64,000 nt of DNA from Micromonospora alfalfae (GTDB taxonomy: Bacteria; Actinomycetota; Actinomycetes; Mycobacteriales; Micromonosporaceae). The first letter of the stretch is position 1, and each line of letters opens with the position of its first letter. The notes below the pieces were generated by a model, which was not told the DNA's origin, did not search any database, and saw only the letters and a list, made by a program, of their open reading frames with translations. Position numbers and translations under genes: made by a program. The DNA lies in the NCBI RefSeq assembly GCF_022230925.1, contig NZ_JAKKFH010000016.1, positions 62,001-126,000 of the forward strand, written 5' to 3'. Shown piece by piece: positions 53,501 through 62,819 of the stretch.

Positions 53501-54052
53501 GTACCACTCCTCGCTCTGCTCCCAGAGCTCGGGCAGGTTACGCGTGGAGGGGTGCGCCCGGTCGAGCACCTTGACCCGGCCGGGGAAGGTGCCGCCGGTG
53601 GACGAGAAGTCGGGGTGGTAGTCGAAGATCGTGCCGACCAGGCCCTCGTACCACTGCCAGTCGCGTTCGCTGGCCGAGGCGGCGTGCAGACCGGCCCAGC
53701 CGCCGCCGTTGCGGATGAACGTCTGCAACGCGGCCCGCTGGCTGGTGTTGAGCAGGTCGCCCGAGGTCGGGAGGCTGTTGGTGTTGTTGAAGACCAGGGC
53801 GTCGAACGTGGCGAGGTTGGCGTCGGTGAACGCCGTCGCGTCGGTGGTGGCGACGACCTCGAAGTTGTGGGCGGTGCCGAGCTGCTGGATCGCGGCGATG
53901 CCGGCCGGGATCGAGTCGTGGTAGAAGTTGGTGATCTTGGAGAAGACCAGCACCCGGAAGCGCGGGGCGGCTTCGGCGGGCAGGGCGGTGATGCTCACCA
54001 CTGTGGCGATGGCGAGCAGGATCAGGCAGAACGCACGGAGGTGTCGGGGCAT
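50594..54052 (-). CDS. Large secreted ThuA / sorbosone-dehydrogenase-like / PKD / CBM6 protein
   Basis: A 1152-residue secreted protein. Signal peptide (to ALPAEA, about 29); ThuA-like domain about 32-260 (FRVLVFSKITNFYHDSIPAGI; NGGGWAGLHAASASE); six-bladed sorbosone/glucose-dehydrogenase-like propeller about 285-700 (DQSDGLLGMTLDRNF; GRANSHMGGSLAMDATGRLY; MRNPFRITIEP); PKD domain near 720-820; a CBM6-like module near 900-1030; a second PKD to the end. Relatives act on sugars or sugar derivatives outside the cell. ATG at 54052 follows AGGGAG. A perfect LacI-type palindrome lies in its promoter. Confidence 0.9.
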   Translation of the reverse strand: MPRHLRAFCLILLAIATVVSITALPAEAAPRFRVLVFSKITNFYHDSIPAGIAAIQQLGTAHNFEVVATTDATAFTDANLATFDALVFNNTNSLPTSGDLLNTSQRAALQTFIRNGGGWAGLHAASASERDWQWYEGLVGTIFDYHPDFSSTGGTFPGRVKVLDRAHPSTRNLPELWEQSEEWYNWRTNPTGNVHTLAQIKVRDGINGLDEGVDHAYSWCQRYDGGRSWFTAGGHASSQFSSPTFLEHLRYGIEWAAGAVAGDCSATRTSNFERVGLVTENLADPFELAVGPDRKVYYIQRTGALKVVNSDTLQVTTLLDFAYTSAMTDQSDGLLGMTLDRNFASNGWIYLLWSDKTLKQLNLSRFTVANNSVALSSEKRLLAIPTYRGEGRANSHMGGSLAMDATGRLYAAIGDNTDPFASSGYTPVDERAGRAAWDAQGTAGNTNDLRGKILRITPQSDGTYTVPSGNLFPAGTARTRPEIYAMGMRNPFRITIEPQTNAVLVADYGPDARAADPNRGPEGTVEFNRITGAGNFGWPYCVGNNIPFNDYNFATNTSGAKFNCAAPVNNSPNNTGLTNLPAARSALVWYAYSASTQFPELGTGGGGPMSGPVYDYDPANTRTTKFPEYFEGKWITYELTRRWFKTLSIHKTAQTFSNARFGPTAVGDLQSINGIFDNMSWIQPFEAEFGPDGSLYVIDFGEGTGSGRGGSNAGAGIYRIDYVANGRPPTAKIAASPDSGRTPLAVTFSSAGSSAGDGSALSYAWDFTNDGSTDSTAANPSHTYSTAGKHTARLTVRNSGNGLTATAVTDVVVGNTRPTVTISVPDGGFFDFGDKIPYTVTVTDPEETSIDCAKVTVQTQLGHDSHAHPLDVYTGCSGLLATEADAGDGHGPGQNLYTLITAQYTDGGAAGAPALTGSTRVQLQPKSKEAEHFSAQSGVTVNDRATARAGKRLGEVDHNDWVAFGPADLRNVGSVTLGVTNGGLGGTIELRTGSPTGTLIGTATIGSTGGWDNLVSPTVTLTNKPTGTTTLYAKFVNAAQVNGTPDLLALDWLRFNGAGVKQEPGGTLSLAANPTGGAAPLTTTLTATAAAPSGQSITDYAWDFGDNSAITHGATLRSTTHAYPRKGTFTARVTVTYTSGETRSLNLTITVS

Positions 54053-54084
54053 GGGGGCGCTCCCTGTCGGACGGTGAGGGGTCG

Positions 54085-54163
54085 GAAAGCGCTTTCTCGC
54101 TGCCCGCATCACGGTACTGACAGCCAGTGACGACCGTCAATAGCCTCAGGTAAGCGGTTTCCC
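54085..54163 (-). promoter_or_regulatory. LacI-controlled promoter of the ThuA gene
   Basis: On the minus strand TTGACG (54140-54135), an 18-base spacer and TACCGT (54116-54111) form the promoter. The perfect palindrome GAAAGCGCTTTC (54085-54096) lies about 15-26 bases after the -10. A weaker related site, GGGAAACCGCTTACC, occupies 54149-54163 upstream of the -35. Confidence 0.65.
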
Positions 54164-54287
54164 GCTCCGGTGGTGTCCGTATGTCGGTGGGCCCCACAGG
54201 GCCACGGGTGCGCCTTAAGATGTCCTCTGGATACGACCGGTGACTCTGCGAATGCAGCGTGTCCCGTCGACCTGGGGAGGTCTCGTG

Positions 54288-55130
54288 ATGGTGCCGTCCA
54301 CGTCGGAATTGCCCGAGGGTCGGGGTGCCGACCGGATCGACACCACGACGGTGCATCCGGCTCGCCGCTACAACTACTGGCTGGGCGGCAAGGACAATTT
54401 CGCCGTCGACCGGGAGTCCGGCGACCAGATCGCGGCCGTCTACCCGGGGGTGCGCACGCTCGCCCGGGAAAACCGGGCCTTCCTCGGCCGGGCGGTCCGG
54501 TTCCTCGCCGAGGAGGTCGGCGTCCGGCAGTTCCTCGACGTCGGCACCGGCATCCCGAGCGCCGACAACACCCACGAGGTGGCCCAGTCCGTCGCCCCCG
54601 ACTCCCGGGTGGTCTACGTCGACAACGACCCGATGGTGCTGGTGCACGCCCGAGCGCTGCTGACCAGCAACCCGGCTGGCGTCACGGCCTACCTGGACGC
54701 CGACCTGCGCGAGCCGGAGCGGATCCTGGCCGACCCGCAGCTGTCCGCCACGATTGACCTGTCCCGGCCGGTGGCCCTGGTGCTGGTCGCCGTGACGCAC
54801 TTCCTCACCGACGACGACCGCCCACACGAGCAGGTCGCCCGCCTGCTCGACGCGCTGCCGTCGGGCAGCTGGTTGGCGCTGACCCACTTCACCACCGACT
54901 ACATCCCCACCGCGATCGTTGAGCGGATGTACGCCGAGTTCGCCTCCGGTCGGATGAAGCAGGACGCCGTGCCCCGCGACCGTGCCGAGTTCGCCCGCTT
55001 CTTCACCGGTCTGGAGCTGGCCGAACCGGGCATCGTCCCGGTCACCGAGTGGCGGCCGCGGGTGCCACCGGAGCTGCGTCCACCTCCGGCCGACGCCTCC
55101 CTCTACGGCGCGGTGGCCCGCAAGCCCTGA
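54288..55130 (+). CDS. SAM-dependent methyltransferase, PF04672 (DUF574) family
   Basis: A 280-residue protein of the actinobacterial PF04672 methyltransferase family: RRYNYWLGGKDNFAVDR near residue 26 is the family signature, FLDVGTGIPS (82-91) the SAM loop and VVYVDNDPMV the second SAM strand. These genes are numerous in actinomycetes; targets are mostly unknown. ATG at 54288 follows GGGGAGG (54274-54280). Confidence 0.92.
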   Translation: MVPSTSELPEGRGADRIDTTTVHPARRYNYWLGGKDNFAVDRESGDQIAAVYPGVRTLARENRAFLGRAVRFLAEEVGVRQFLDVGTGIPSADNTHEVAQSVAPDSRVVYVDNDPMVLVHARALLTSNPAGVTAYLDADLREPERILADPQLSATIDLSRPVALVLVAVTHFLTDDDRPHEQVARLLDALPSGSWLALTHFTTDYIPTAIVERMYAEFASGRMKQDAVPRDRAEFARFFTGLELAEPGIVPVTEWRPRVPPELRPPPADASLYGAVARKP

Positions 55131-55148
55131 CCGGTCCGATCAGGGCTT
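55122..55148. terminator. Hairpin overlapping the methyltransferase stop codon
   Basis: AAGCCCTGA (55122-55130) pairs perfectly with TCAGGGCTT (55140-55148) around nine bases. The stem includes the TGA stop. Confidence 0.6.
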
Positions 55149-55257
55149 CGCCACTGGACACCGCGCGTGGGTGGAGCGATCTCTGGTGCGGCAGGTGGTG
55201 TGGAAGCCGTCGTCGTCATGGCACGACTGTCGCCAGCCGCGTCGACAGCGCCAGATC

Positions 55258-56385
55258 TCAGTCTGTGCGTGCGGGTTCCGCCGGTCGGGTGAAGAAGCGA
55301 ACGATGTCTTCCGCCGCGGTAGGGGACAGCATCATCGCCTGGACGCGTGCGGACATTTCGGCGATCGGGTGAATCCTGCTGAACATCGATTCTTCGTACG
55401 CCCGAATCGCCGAATTCGGGTCGGCGGGGTCGGCAGCGAACTGGCTGGCGAGTTCCGCGGCGTCGAGCATGGCCTGGTTCGCGCCCTCGCCGACCGGTGG
55501 CATGAGGTGCGCGGCGTCGCCGATGAGGGTGACGCCCGGTCGGCTGGTCCAGCGCGTACCGATGGGCATCGCCTCGATCAGGCGCGGCGTCGGCGCGCCC
55601 TCGGCGGCCTCGATGAGCGCGGTGAGGCGGGGGTTCCAGCCAGCGAACAGGTCCAGCAGGGCGCGCTTACTGCGGTACGAATCCAGGGGTCGGTCCTCCG
55701 CGCGCAGCGAGATCCCGACCTGGAGGCTGCCGTCGCCGAGACGTTGCGCTGCCAGGATCTGGTTCACGCCGATACACCACAGGTTCCCGGGGCCGACCAG
55801 CTCGGCGAGATCGGGATGCCGGCGGTCGACGTCTACGACGCTCAGCTGCACGAGAGTGGCCACGTAGGACAGTTCGACGTCGGTCAGCAGGGACCGGACG
55901 ACTGAGCGCGCGCCGTCCGCGCCGATGAGGATGTCGCAGCTGGCTCGTTGACCGTCGTGGAACGTCAGGTCCCAGCCCTCGGCGGGTCGGTGGGTGGCCG
56001 CGACGAGCCGGTGCCGCCAGGCAACCGTGTCGTCGGGGAGGGAGTCGAGCAAAAGATCACGTAGTGCGCCCCGGTCGATCTCGGGACGTCCGGAGAACGA
56101 GCCAGGGTGCGGCACGTGGTGCACCAGGGTGCGTCCGGTCGGGTCGAGGATGCGATGTTCCTCGCCGTCGGGCCGCGCCTCCGACCGGAACCGGCCGGCG
56201 AGACCCGCCTCGGCCAGGGCCAGTTGCCCGGACTCCGGGTGTAGATCGAGGGCGCCGCCCTGGGGGCGCGCGGATCGGCTCGCTTCCCGGTCGTACACCA
56301 ACGCGTCGATGCCGTGTCGGTGCAGGATCCGAGCCAGCGTCAACCCGCCGAGTCCGCCACCGGCGATCGCAATTCGCGTTCTCAC
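55258..56385 (-). CDS. FAD-dependent monooxygenase (TetX/PHBH class)
   Basis: A 375-residue class A flavoprotein monooxygenase: GGGLGG (9-14) for FAD ADP, the DG motif in IGADGARSVVR near residue 158, and GDAAHLMPPVGEGANQAMLDA near 290 for FAD ribityl and active-site closure. It resembles TetX-like and salicylate-type hydroxylases; drug inactivation or aromatic hydroxylation are both possible. The GTG at 56385 leaves the shared operator free; a GTG at 56400 would lie inside it. Confidence 0.88.
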   Translation of the reverse strand: MRTRIAIAGGGLGGLTLARILHRHGIDALVYDREASRSARPQGGALDLHPESGQLALAEAGLAGRFRSEARPDGEEHRILDPTGRTLVHHVPHPGSFSGRPEIDRGALRDLLLDSLPDDTVAWRHRLVAATHRPAEGWDLTFHDGQRASCDILIGADGARSVVRSLLTDVELSYVATLVQLSVVDVDRRHPDLAELVGPGNLWCIGVNQILAAQRLGDGSLQVGISLRAEDRPLDSYRSKRALLDLFAGWNPRLTALIEAAEGAPTPRLIEAMPIGTRWTSRPGVTLIGDAAHLMPPVGEGANQAMLDAAELASQFAADPADPNSAIRAYEESMFSRIHPIAEMSARVQAMMLSPTAAEDIVRFFTRPAEPARTD

Positions 56386-56389
56386 GGCA

Positions 56390-56427
56390 CTACCGTACAC
56401 TGTATTGGTGGATACATCGTACGGTAG
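56390..56427. promoter_or_regulatory. Long TetR-type operator shared by divergent genes
   Basis: CTACCGTACACTGTAT (56390-56405) and the inverse of 56412-56427 agree at 14 of 16 bases around a 6-base spacer. It covers the whole gap between the monooxygenase and TetR starts and includes the TetR GTG. Confidence 0.8.
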
Positions 56428-57133
56428 GAAGCCGGTGCCCGTCTGGGAGCGGCCCGAACCTCAGCCGCGGGCGGTGCCGGTGCCGTTGAGCCGCGAGAAG
56501 ATCGCCGCTACGGCGATCAGGCTTGCCGACGCGAACGGCCTCGACGGGCTGTCATTGCGCAAGATCGCAAAAGAGCTCGGTGTCGGTCCGATGCGGCTCT
56601 ACGACTATGTGATCAACAAGTCGGAGCTACTCGATCTCATGGTCGACGTCGTCTATGCCCGGATCGCCGAGGTGGGCCAGCGCTCCGGGTGGCGCGACAC
56701 GGTGCTGGCCGTCGCCCACGCGACCCGCGATGCCGCCCTTGACCATGAGTGGTTCTCCGACCTGCTCGGCGGACGGCCACACCTGGGACCACACGCGCTC
56801 GCCGTAGGCGAGGCGACCGCCGCGGCGCTCAGTGCGGCCCCCGGCGTGCGTGACATCGACGATCTCCAACGAGCCGTGGGCGCCCTCAACGCCGTCATCA
56901 TCGGATCGGTCCGCAGAGAGGTCACCGAACGACGCACCGCACGCTCCACCGGCACCGATGAAGCTGCCTTCCAGGCCAGCCTCGGCCCCTACCTCACGCG
57001 CATGTTGAAAACCGGCAGGTACCCCACAGTGGCCCGGCTCGTCATCGACGGCGCCCACCTCAACGCCGAGGAGACCTTCAACCACAACCTGACCACCATC
57101 CTGGACGGCATTACCCGCGAACGCCCAGCGTGA
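56408..57133 (+). CDS. TetR family transcriptional regulator
   Basis: A 241-residue regulator: the HTH is REKIAATAIRLADANGLDGLSLRKIAKELGVGPMRLYDYVINKSELLDLMVD, followed by a TetR-type C-terminal ligand domain (GWRDTVLAVAHATRDAALDHEW...). It is divergent from the flavin monooxygenase, like TetR/TetX-style resistance pairs. Start is GTG 56408 (leaderless, within the operator) or GTG 56435, which has AGGAAG just upstream. Confidence 0.88.
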   Translation: MDTSYGRKPVPVWERPEPQPRAVPVPLSREKIAATAIRLADANGLDGLSLRKIAKELGVGPMRLYDYVINKSELLDLMVDVVYARIAEVGQRSGWRDTVLAVAHATRDAALDHEWFSDLLGGRPHLGPHALAVGEATAAALSAAPGVRDIDDLQRAVGALNAVIIGSVRREVTERRTARSTGTDEAAFQASLGPYLTRMLKTGRYPTVARLVIDGAHLNAEETFNHNLTTILDGITRERPA

Positions 57134-57241
57134 TCCGAAGCGCTGCGACCAGCGGCTCGCCGGCCGGGCGTTTCTCCTGACACCCGCTCGACTGGCCGTA
57201 CCCACCCAACCGCGACACGAGTCCAGACAGGGAGCCCACGA

Positions 57242-58060
57242 GTGGACGTCAGCCTGGCGACGAGTTCCGGAAGGGCCGATCGGTCGAACGAGGACTTCGT
57301 CGGTGCGGTTCCCGGCGCTGTCGTCCTGCTCGACGGTGCCGGCATTCCGGGAGCCGAGTCACTCTGCTCCCACGGCGTCGCCTGGTACACGCACCGCCTC
57401 GGTGGCGCGCTGCTCGGCCAGCTGTCGCGCGGCGACGGGCGAGAGCTCGCCGCGATCCTCGCCACCGCCATCGGCGACATCGCCGCCGAGCACCGCGACA
57501 CCTGCGACATCGCGGACCCCAGCAGCCCGCAGGCCACCGTCGCGATGGTCCGCGCCCATCGGGACCGCGTGGACTGGCTCCTGCTCGCGGACTCCTTCCT
57601 CCTTTTCGACCAGGTCGACGGCGGCCCGCTGGTGATCACCGATGAACGCGAGATGACTGCCCGGCGGGAATGCTCGGCGCCGCTGGCCGGCATTGCTCAG
57701 GAAACGCCGGAGTACGACAGGGTGCGCGCCTCCTGCGCCACCGCACTGCGTGCCCGCCGGAACCAGCCGGGCGGCTACTGGATCGCCAAGGACGACCCGC
57801 GCGCGGCGCAGGAAGCGGTGACCGGCAGCCGATCCCTCGCCGACCTGAACGGTGTCGCGTTGCTCAGCAACGGCGCCAGCCGGATCGTCAGCCCGTACGG
57901 TCGGACCGACTGGCCGGGCGTGCTGGACCTGCTTCAGACCAGCGGGCCGGCCGGCGTCATCGCCCGCGTCCGGCAGGCCGAGGCGCAGACCACCGGTGGC
58001 GCGGATACGCACAGCCCGGACGACGCCACAGTGGCCCACTGCACGCACCTGCGGCGCTGA
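57242..58060 (+). CDS. PP2C-like serine/threonine phosphatase domain protein
   Basis: A 272-residue protein with a degenerate PP2C layout: RSNEDFVG near residue 14, VVLLDGAG near 27, SPQATVAMVR (usual GSTA position) near 93, VALLSNGASR near 205 and a C-terminal DDATVAHC. Metal-binding Asp residues are partly kept (the DG pair and the DD near the end). Related actinomycete genes are sometimes labelled integrase; nothing in the sequence supports that. GTG follows AGGGAG. Confidence 0.7.
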   Translation: MDVSLATSSGRADRSNEDFVGAVPGAVVLLDGAGIPGAESLCSHGVAWYTHRLGGALLGQLSRGDGRELAAILATAIGDIAAEHRDTCDIADPSSPQATVAMVRAHRDRVDWLLLADSFLLFDQVDGGPLVITDEREMTARRECSAPLAGIAQETPEYDRVRASCATALRARRNQPGGYWIAKDDPRAAQEAVTGSRSLADLNGVALLSNGASRIVSPYGRTDWPGVLDLLQTSGPAGVIARVRQAEAQTTGGADTHSPDDATVAHCTHLRR

Positions 58061-58092
58061 GCAACTGCCCGTGCCGCGAGAGGTGCTCGGCT

Positions 58093-59646
<1,554 letters not shown>

Positions 59647-59822
59647 GCTGACGCGCTCCCTGTTCTCCGCCATGGTCGAGGCGCGGCGTCTACCCGTTCT
59701 GCGCAGAATGTCACACTTAGCATTGGTCGGTCCTCGCTTCGGCGGGGCACGCGGCGGCGTACCACGAGAAGAGCGACTCCCCCACGCGGCCGACAGACCG
59801 GGGGAGCGGGGAAGCGGGGCGG

Positions 59823-61049
59823 ATGGACCGGTGGCGCAGCGGCGCGGCGACGCTGACCGTCCGGGCGGTCGCGACCGGCCGCGGCGGAGCGCGCCTGGCC
59901 CGCCGGGTGCCGGCGCCCTGGCCGTACGTCATCGGCCTGTTCCTCGGCGCGAAATTGCTGCTCACAGTGCTCGGGCTCCTGGTCCTGCACGCCTGGGACG
60001 GCGTCCCCGGGGCCCCGCCGGCCGACGAGGCGTTGATGTGGGCGCAACAGCGGGAGATCTCCGGACACCGGTGGATCTCCTTCTGGTTCGCCTGGGACTC
60101 GCTGCTCTACCTGCGGCTGAGCGAGCTGCCGCTGACCGGGCCGTGGCGAGACTTCGGATTTCCGCTGCTGTACCCGTTCCTGGCCCGGCCCTTAGGCGCG
60201 GTGCTCGGTGGCGACACCGCACTGGCCCTACTGCTGATCAGTAACGTCGCGTTCCTGCTGGCGCTCTGGTACGGCTACCGGCTGGCGGAGCTGCTGCTCG
60301 GCGACGCGGACGCGGCCCGCCGGTTCACGCGGTACCTGGTGCTGCTGCCAACCGCGTTCCTGTTCCAGGCCGCGCTGACCGAGTCACTCTTCGTCTGCCT
60401 CGCATTGGCCACCTTCTACTACGCCGAGCGACGCCAGTGGCTGCTGGTCGGCGTGATCGGCTACTTCCTGGCGATGAGCCGCTCCGTCGGGCTGCTCGTG
60501 GCGCTGCCGCTGGCCCTGGTGCTGCTGCGGCAGCACGACTGGCGACTCGGGCCGCGCGCCCTGCTCGGCTACCTCCGGATCGGCTGGCCGTTGCTGCTGC
60601 TACCCGCCGGATGGTTCACCTTCATGGCCTACTGCCGGTGGCGGGGTGGGGACTGGTTCGCCTACCAGCACGCCCAACAGACCGGCTGGGGCATCGAGGT
60701 GCAGAACCCCGTACCGGTGCTGCTGAACGGGTTGACCGGGGAGCCGCGCGACGCCGCTCGGGTGTGGTTCGCCGTGGCCGTCCTGGCCGTGCTGGTCGCC
60801 GGGTTCCGCCGCCGGGAGCTGGCCTACCTGGTGTACGGCGTCCTCATGGTGCTGGTGCCACTGTCGATGGGCCCGCCGGTGTACAAGAGCCTGCTGCGCT
60901 ACCTGCTCGCGGCCTTCCCGGTGGCGCTGGTGCTCGCCCGCTGGGCCCGCCACGCCAGCGTCGACGTGTGGCTGACCGCGACGCTCGCCGTGGTGCAGGG
61001 CGTGCTGTTCGTACTCTGGCTCAGCTACTGGACCCACATGATCATCTGA
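59823..61049 (+). CDS. Multispanning PIG-V-like mannosyltransferase
   Basis: A 408-residue membrane protein with about ten helices. [23 protein letters not shown] after helix 1 is the acidic luminal loop expected in GT-C enzymes (Asp in WDS), and [35 protein letters not shown] and [16 protein letters not shown] match the PIG-V/GPI mannosyltransferase 2-like family in actinobacteria. It probably transfers a polyprenyl-phosphate-linked hexose outside the membrane. Confidence 0.85.
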   Translation: MDRWRSGAATLTVRAVATGRGGARLARRVPAPWPYVIGLFLGAKLLLTVLGLLVLHAWDGVPGAPPADEALMWAQQREISGHRWISFWFAWDSLLYLRLSELPLTGPWRDFGFPLLYPFLARPLGAVLGGDTALALLLISNVAFLLALWYGYRLAELLLGDADAARRFTRYLVLLPTAFLFQAALTESLFVCLALATFYYAERRQWLLVGVIGYFLAMSRSVGLLVALPLALVLLRQHDWRLGPRALLGYLRIGWPLLLLPAGWFTFMAYCRWRGGDWFAYQHAQQTGWGIEVQNPVPVLLNGLTGEPRDAARVWFAVAVLAVLVAGFRRRELAYLVYGVLMVLVPLSMGPPVYKSLLRYLLAAFPVALVLARWARHASVDVWLTATLAVVQGVLFVLWLSYWTHMII

Positions 61050-61083
61050 TTGGCGCTGCCGTCGACCGGGCAACGTGTGGGAC

Positions 61084-61524
61084 ATGACCAAGCCACGGGT
61101 ACGCCTCGACGACCTGGGCGCCTGGCTGATCAAGGGCAACGCTGACCTGGTCGACCTCGCCGCCCGGTTCGCCAGTGAGCCACTGGTGACGAGCTGGTGC
61201 GTACGCCCCGGCTATCGGGCGCGGTTGATGCGCGCCGGGCAGCCGGTGGTCTTCTGGGCCAGCGGCAGCCGAGGCCGACTGCCGTACGGGGTGTGGGGCG
61301 TCGGGCTGGTCACCGGGGCGGCCGAGCCAGGCGCACCGGGGCAGCCGTGGTCGGTGCCGCTGGATCTGCCCATCCTCGCCGAACCGGACCGGGTATCCCG
61401 GCTGCTGCTGCGCGCCGATGACCGGCTCGCCGGCCTGGAGGTGTTCCGTCAGCCGCAGGCCGCCAACCCCTCCTACCTGACCGTGGCCCAGTTCGCCGCG
61501 CTGCAGACCCACCTGCCGACCTAA
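61084..61524 (+). CDS. EVE/PUA-like domain hypothetical protein
   Basis: A 146-residue protein. GAWLIKGNADLVDLAARF...SWCVRPGYRARLMRAGQPVVFWASGSRGRLPYGVWGVGLVTG resembles an EVE domain, a PUA-like fold that binds modified nucleobases. The assignment is by pattern only. GTG at 61075 is an equally possible start. Confidence 0.6.
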   Translation: MTKPRVRLDDLGAWLIKGNADLVDLAARFASEPLVTSWCVRPGYRARLMRAGQPVVFWASGSRGRLPYGVWGVGLVTGAAEPGAPGQPWSVPLDLPILAEPDRVSRLLLRADDRLAGLEVFRQPQAANPSYLTVAQFAALQTHLPT

Positions 61525-61605
61525 GCGTGAGGGCGGCCGTGACCTGACCGAGGTGCCTGTGCGAGCCTGGCTACCCACGTGAGAAGCGCATCGAGTGGAG
61601 GCCCG

Positions 61606-62178
61606 GTGTTCGCCCTGCCGCTGACCGAGGACGTCGAGCTGCGCCCGCTGGAGCCGTGGCGGGCCGAGGAGTTCCTCACCCACCTCGATCGGGCCCGCGA
61701 GCACATCCAACCCTGGGTGTCGCCGTCCTTCGTCGCCACCGACCTGCCGTCGGCCCGTGCCGTGTTGCAGCGCTACGCCGACCTCTGGGCCACAGACAGC
61801 GGCGGCGTCTGGGGGCTGTGGTGGCGGGGCACGCTCGTCGGCGGGGTCATGTTCGTGTCGTTCGACGTGACCCGGGGCGTCTGCGAAGTCGGTTGCTGGG
61901 TGGAGCCGGCGGCGCAGGGCAGAGGCATGGTCGCCCCGGCGGTGCGCCGGATCGTCGACTGGGCGGTGCGCGAGCGTGGCATCCAGCGGGTGGAGTGGCG
62001 CACCAACGCCGACAACACCCGCAGCAAGGCCCTCGCCGACCGGCTCGGCCTGCGCCTCGACGGCACGCTGCGCCAGGTCATCCCGGGACCCCACGGTCGG
62101 ATCGACATTGAAATCTGGTCGGTGCTGGCTGACGAGTGGTCCACCCGCCACGCACCGTCCACTGGCGACAGCGAATAG
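61606..62178 (+). CDS. GNAT acetyltransferase, RimJ/RimL type
   Basis: A 190-residue acetyltransferase: LRPLEPWRAEEFLTHLDRAREHIQPWVS at the start, CEVGCWVEPAAQGRGMVAPAVRRIVDWAV with the acetyl-CoA loop, and EWRTNADNTRSKALADRLGLRLDGTLRQ. This layout is that of ribosomal-protein and peptide N-terminal acetyltransferases. GTG at 61606 follows GGAGG (61597-61601), better than the upstream GTG at 61579. Confidence 0.88.
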   Translation: MFALPLTEDVELRPLEPWRAEEFLTHLDRAREHIQPWVSPSFVATDLPSARAVLQRYADLWATDSGGVWGLWWRGTLVGGVMFVSFDVTRGVCEVGCWVEPAAQGRGMVAPAVRRIVDWAVRERGIQRVEWRTNADNTRSKALADRLGLRLDGTLRQVIPGPHGRIDIEIWSVLADEWSTRHAPSTGDSE

Positions 62179-62207
62179 TTGTCATACCTGCGCGGCACCA
62201 TGCATCC

Positions 62208-62621
62208 ATGGCCGTCCCCGCGCTCACCCCTCATTCCGACCCGCCGCGTTCCGTGCCGCTGCGTGAGGCGCGCACCCGGTTCAGCCAGCTCGTCGCGCTG
62301 GCCGAGCTGACCGACGCGGTCACCGTCGTCACCCGCGACGGCGATCCCCGCCCGGTCGCCGCGATCGTCCCCGCCGCAGCCGCCCGCAGCGGCGCCCAGG
62401 CCCGCGCCGACGCCGACCGGCTCGCGACCGTCACCGCCGGCTGGGCCCGCCGCCTCGAGGAGCAGCACCGGCGCAGCACCCAGCGGCACGCCGCCGAGCT
62501 TGGCGCGGTCCGCGCGGCGCTGGCCGAGGCGTGGGCCGAGCTGGATACCCGGGTCGTCCCGGGCAGCGACCCGACGCTGGCCCGGCTGCGCGCCGCACAC
62601 GCCGACCTGCTCGCCGGCTGA
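62208..62621 (+). CDS. Phd/YefM-type antitoxin-like protein without visible toxin
   Basis: A 137-residue protein. SVPLREARTRFSQLVALAELTDAVTVVTRDGDPRPVAAIVPA near residues 14-57 is the Phd/YefM DNA-binding domain. The rest is a long, charged helix-rich tail (RLEEQHRRSTQRHAAELGAVRAAL). No PIN, RelE or Doc-type toxin gene follows within the ~200 bases before the convergent ABC gene, so it may be an orphan regulator. Confidence 0.75.
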   Translation: MAVPALTPHSDPPRSVPLREARTRFSQLVALAELTDAVTVVTRDGDPRPVAAIVPAAAARSGAQARADADRLATVTAGWARRLEEQHRRSTQRHAAELGAVRAALAEAWAELDTRVVPGSDPTLARLRAAHADLLAG

Positions 62622-62650
62622 CCCGCGTCCGTGTTCGGGTGGCGTTGGCC

Positions 62651-62670
62651 GCACCCGCCTCAGCGGGTGC
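62651..62670. terminator. Short hairpin terminator
   Basis: GCACCCGC (62651-62658) pairs with GCGGGTGC (62663-62670) around CTCA, 30 bases after the antitoxin-like gene. Confidence 0.65.
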
Positions 62671-62819
62671 CGTGCCATGCATGTCGTGCCGGCCGACCGG
62701 TCCCGAGTTGGCGGGACAACCCGGTCGGCGTCCGCGCGGGCCGGCGGTCGGCGTGGCAGGGGCGGCGGCGACGGACGCGCCGGCCGGGTCCACCCGGTGA
62801 CGCTGTGGCCGGCTTCGGG

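Noticed and set aside
57242..58060. Integrase annotation often attached to related proteins
   Set aside because: No tyrosine or DDE recombinase motifs; the N-terminal and C-terminal Asp motifs fit a PP2C-like fold.
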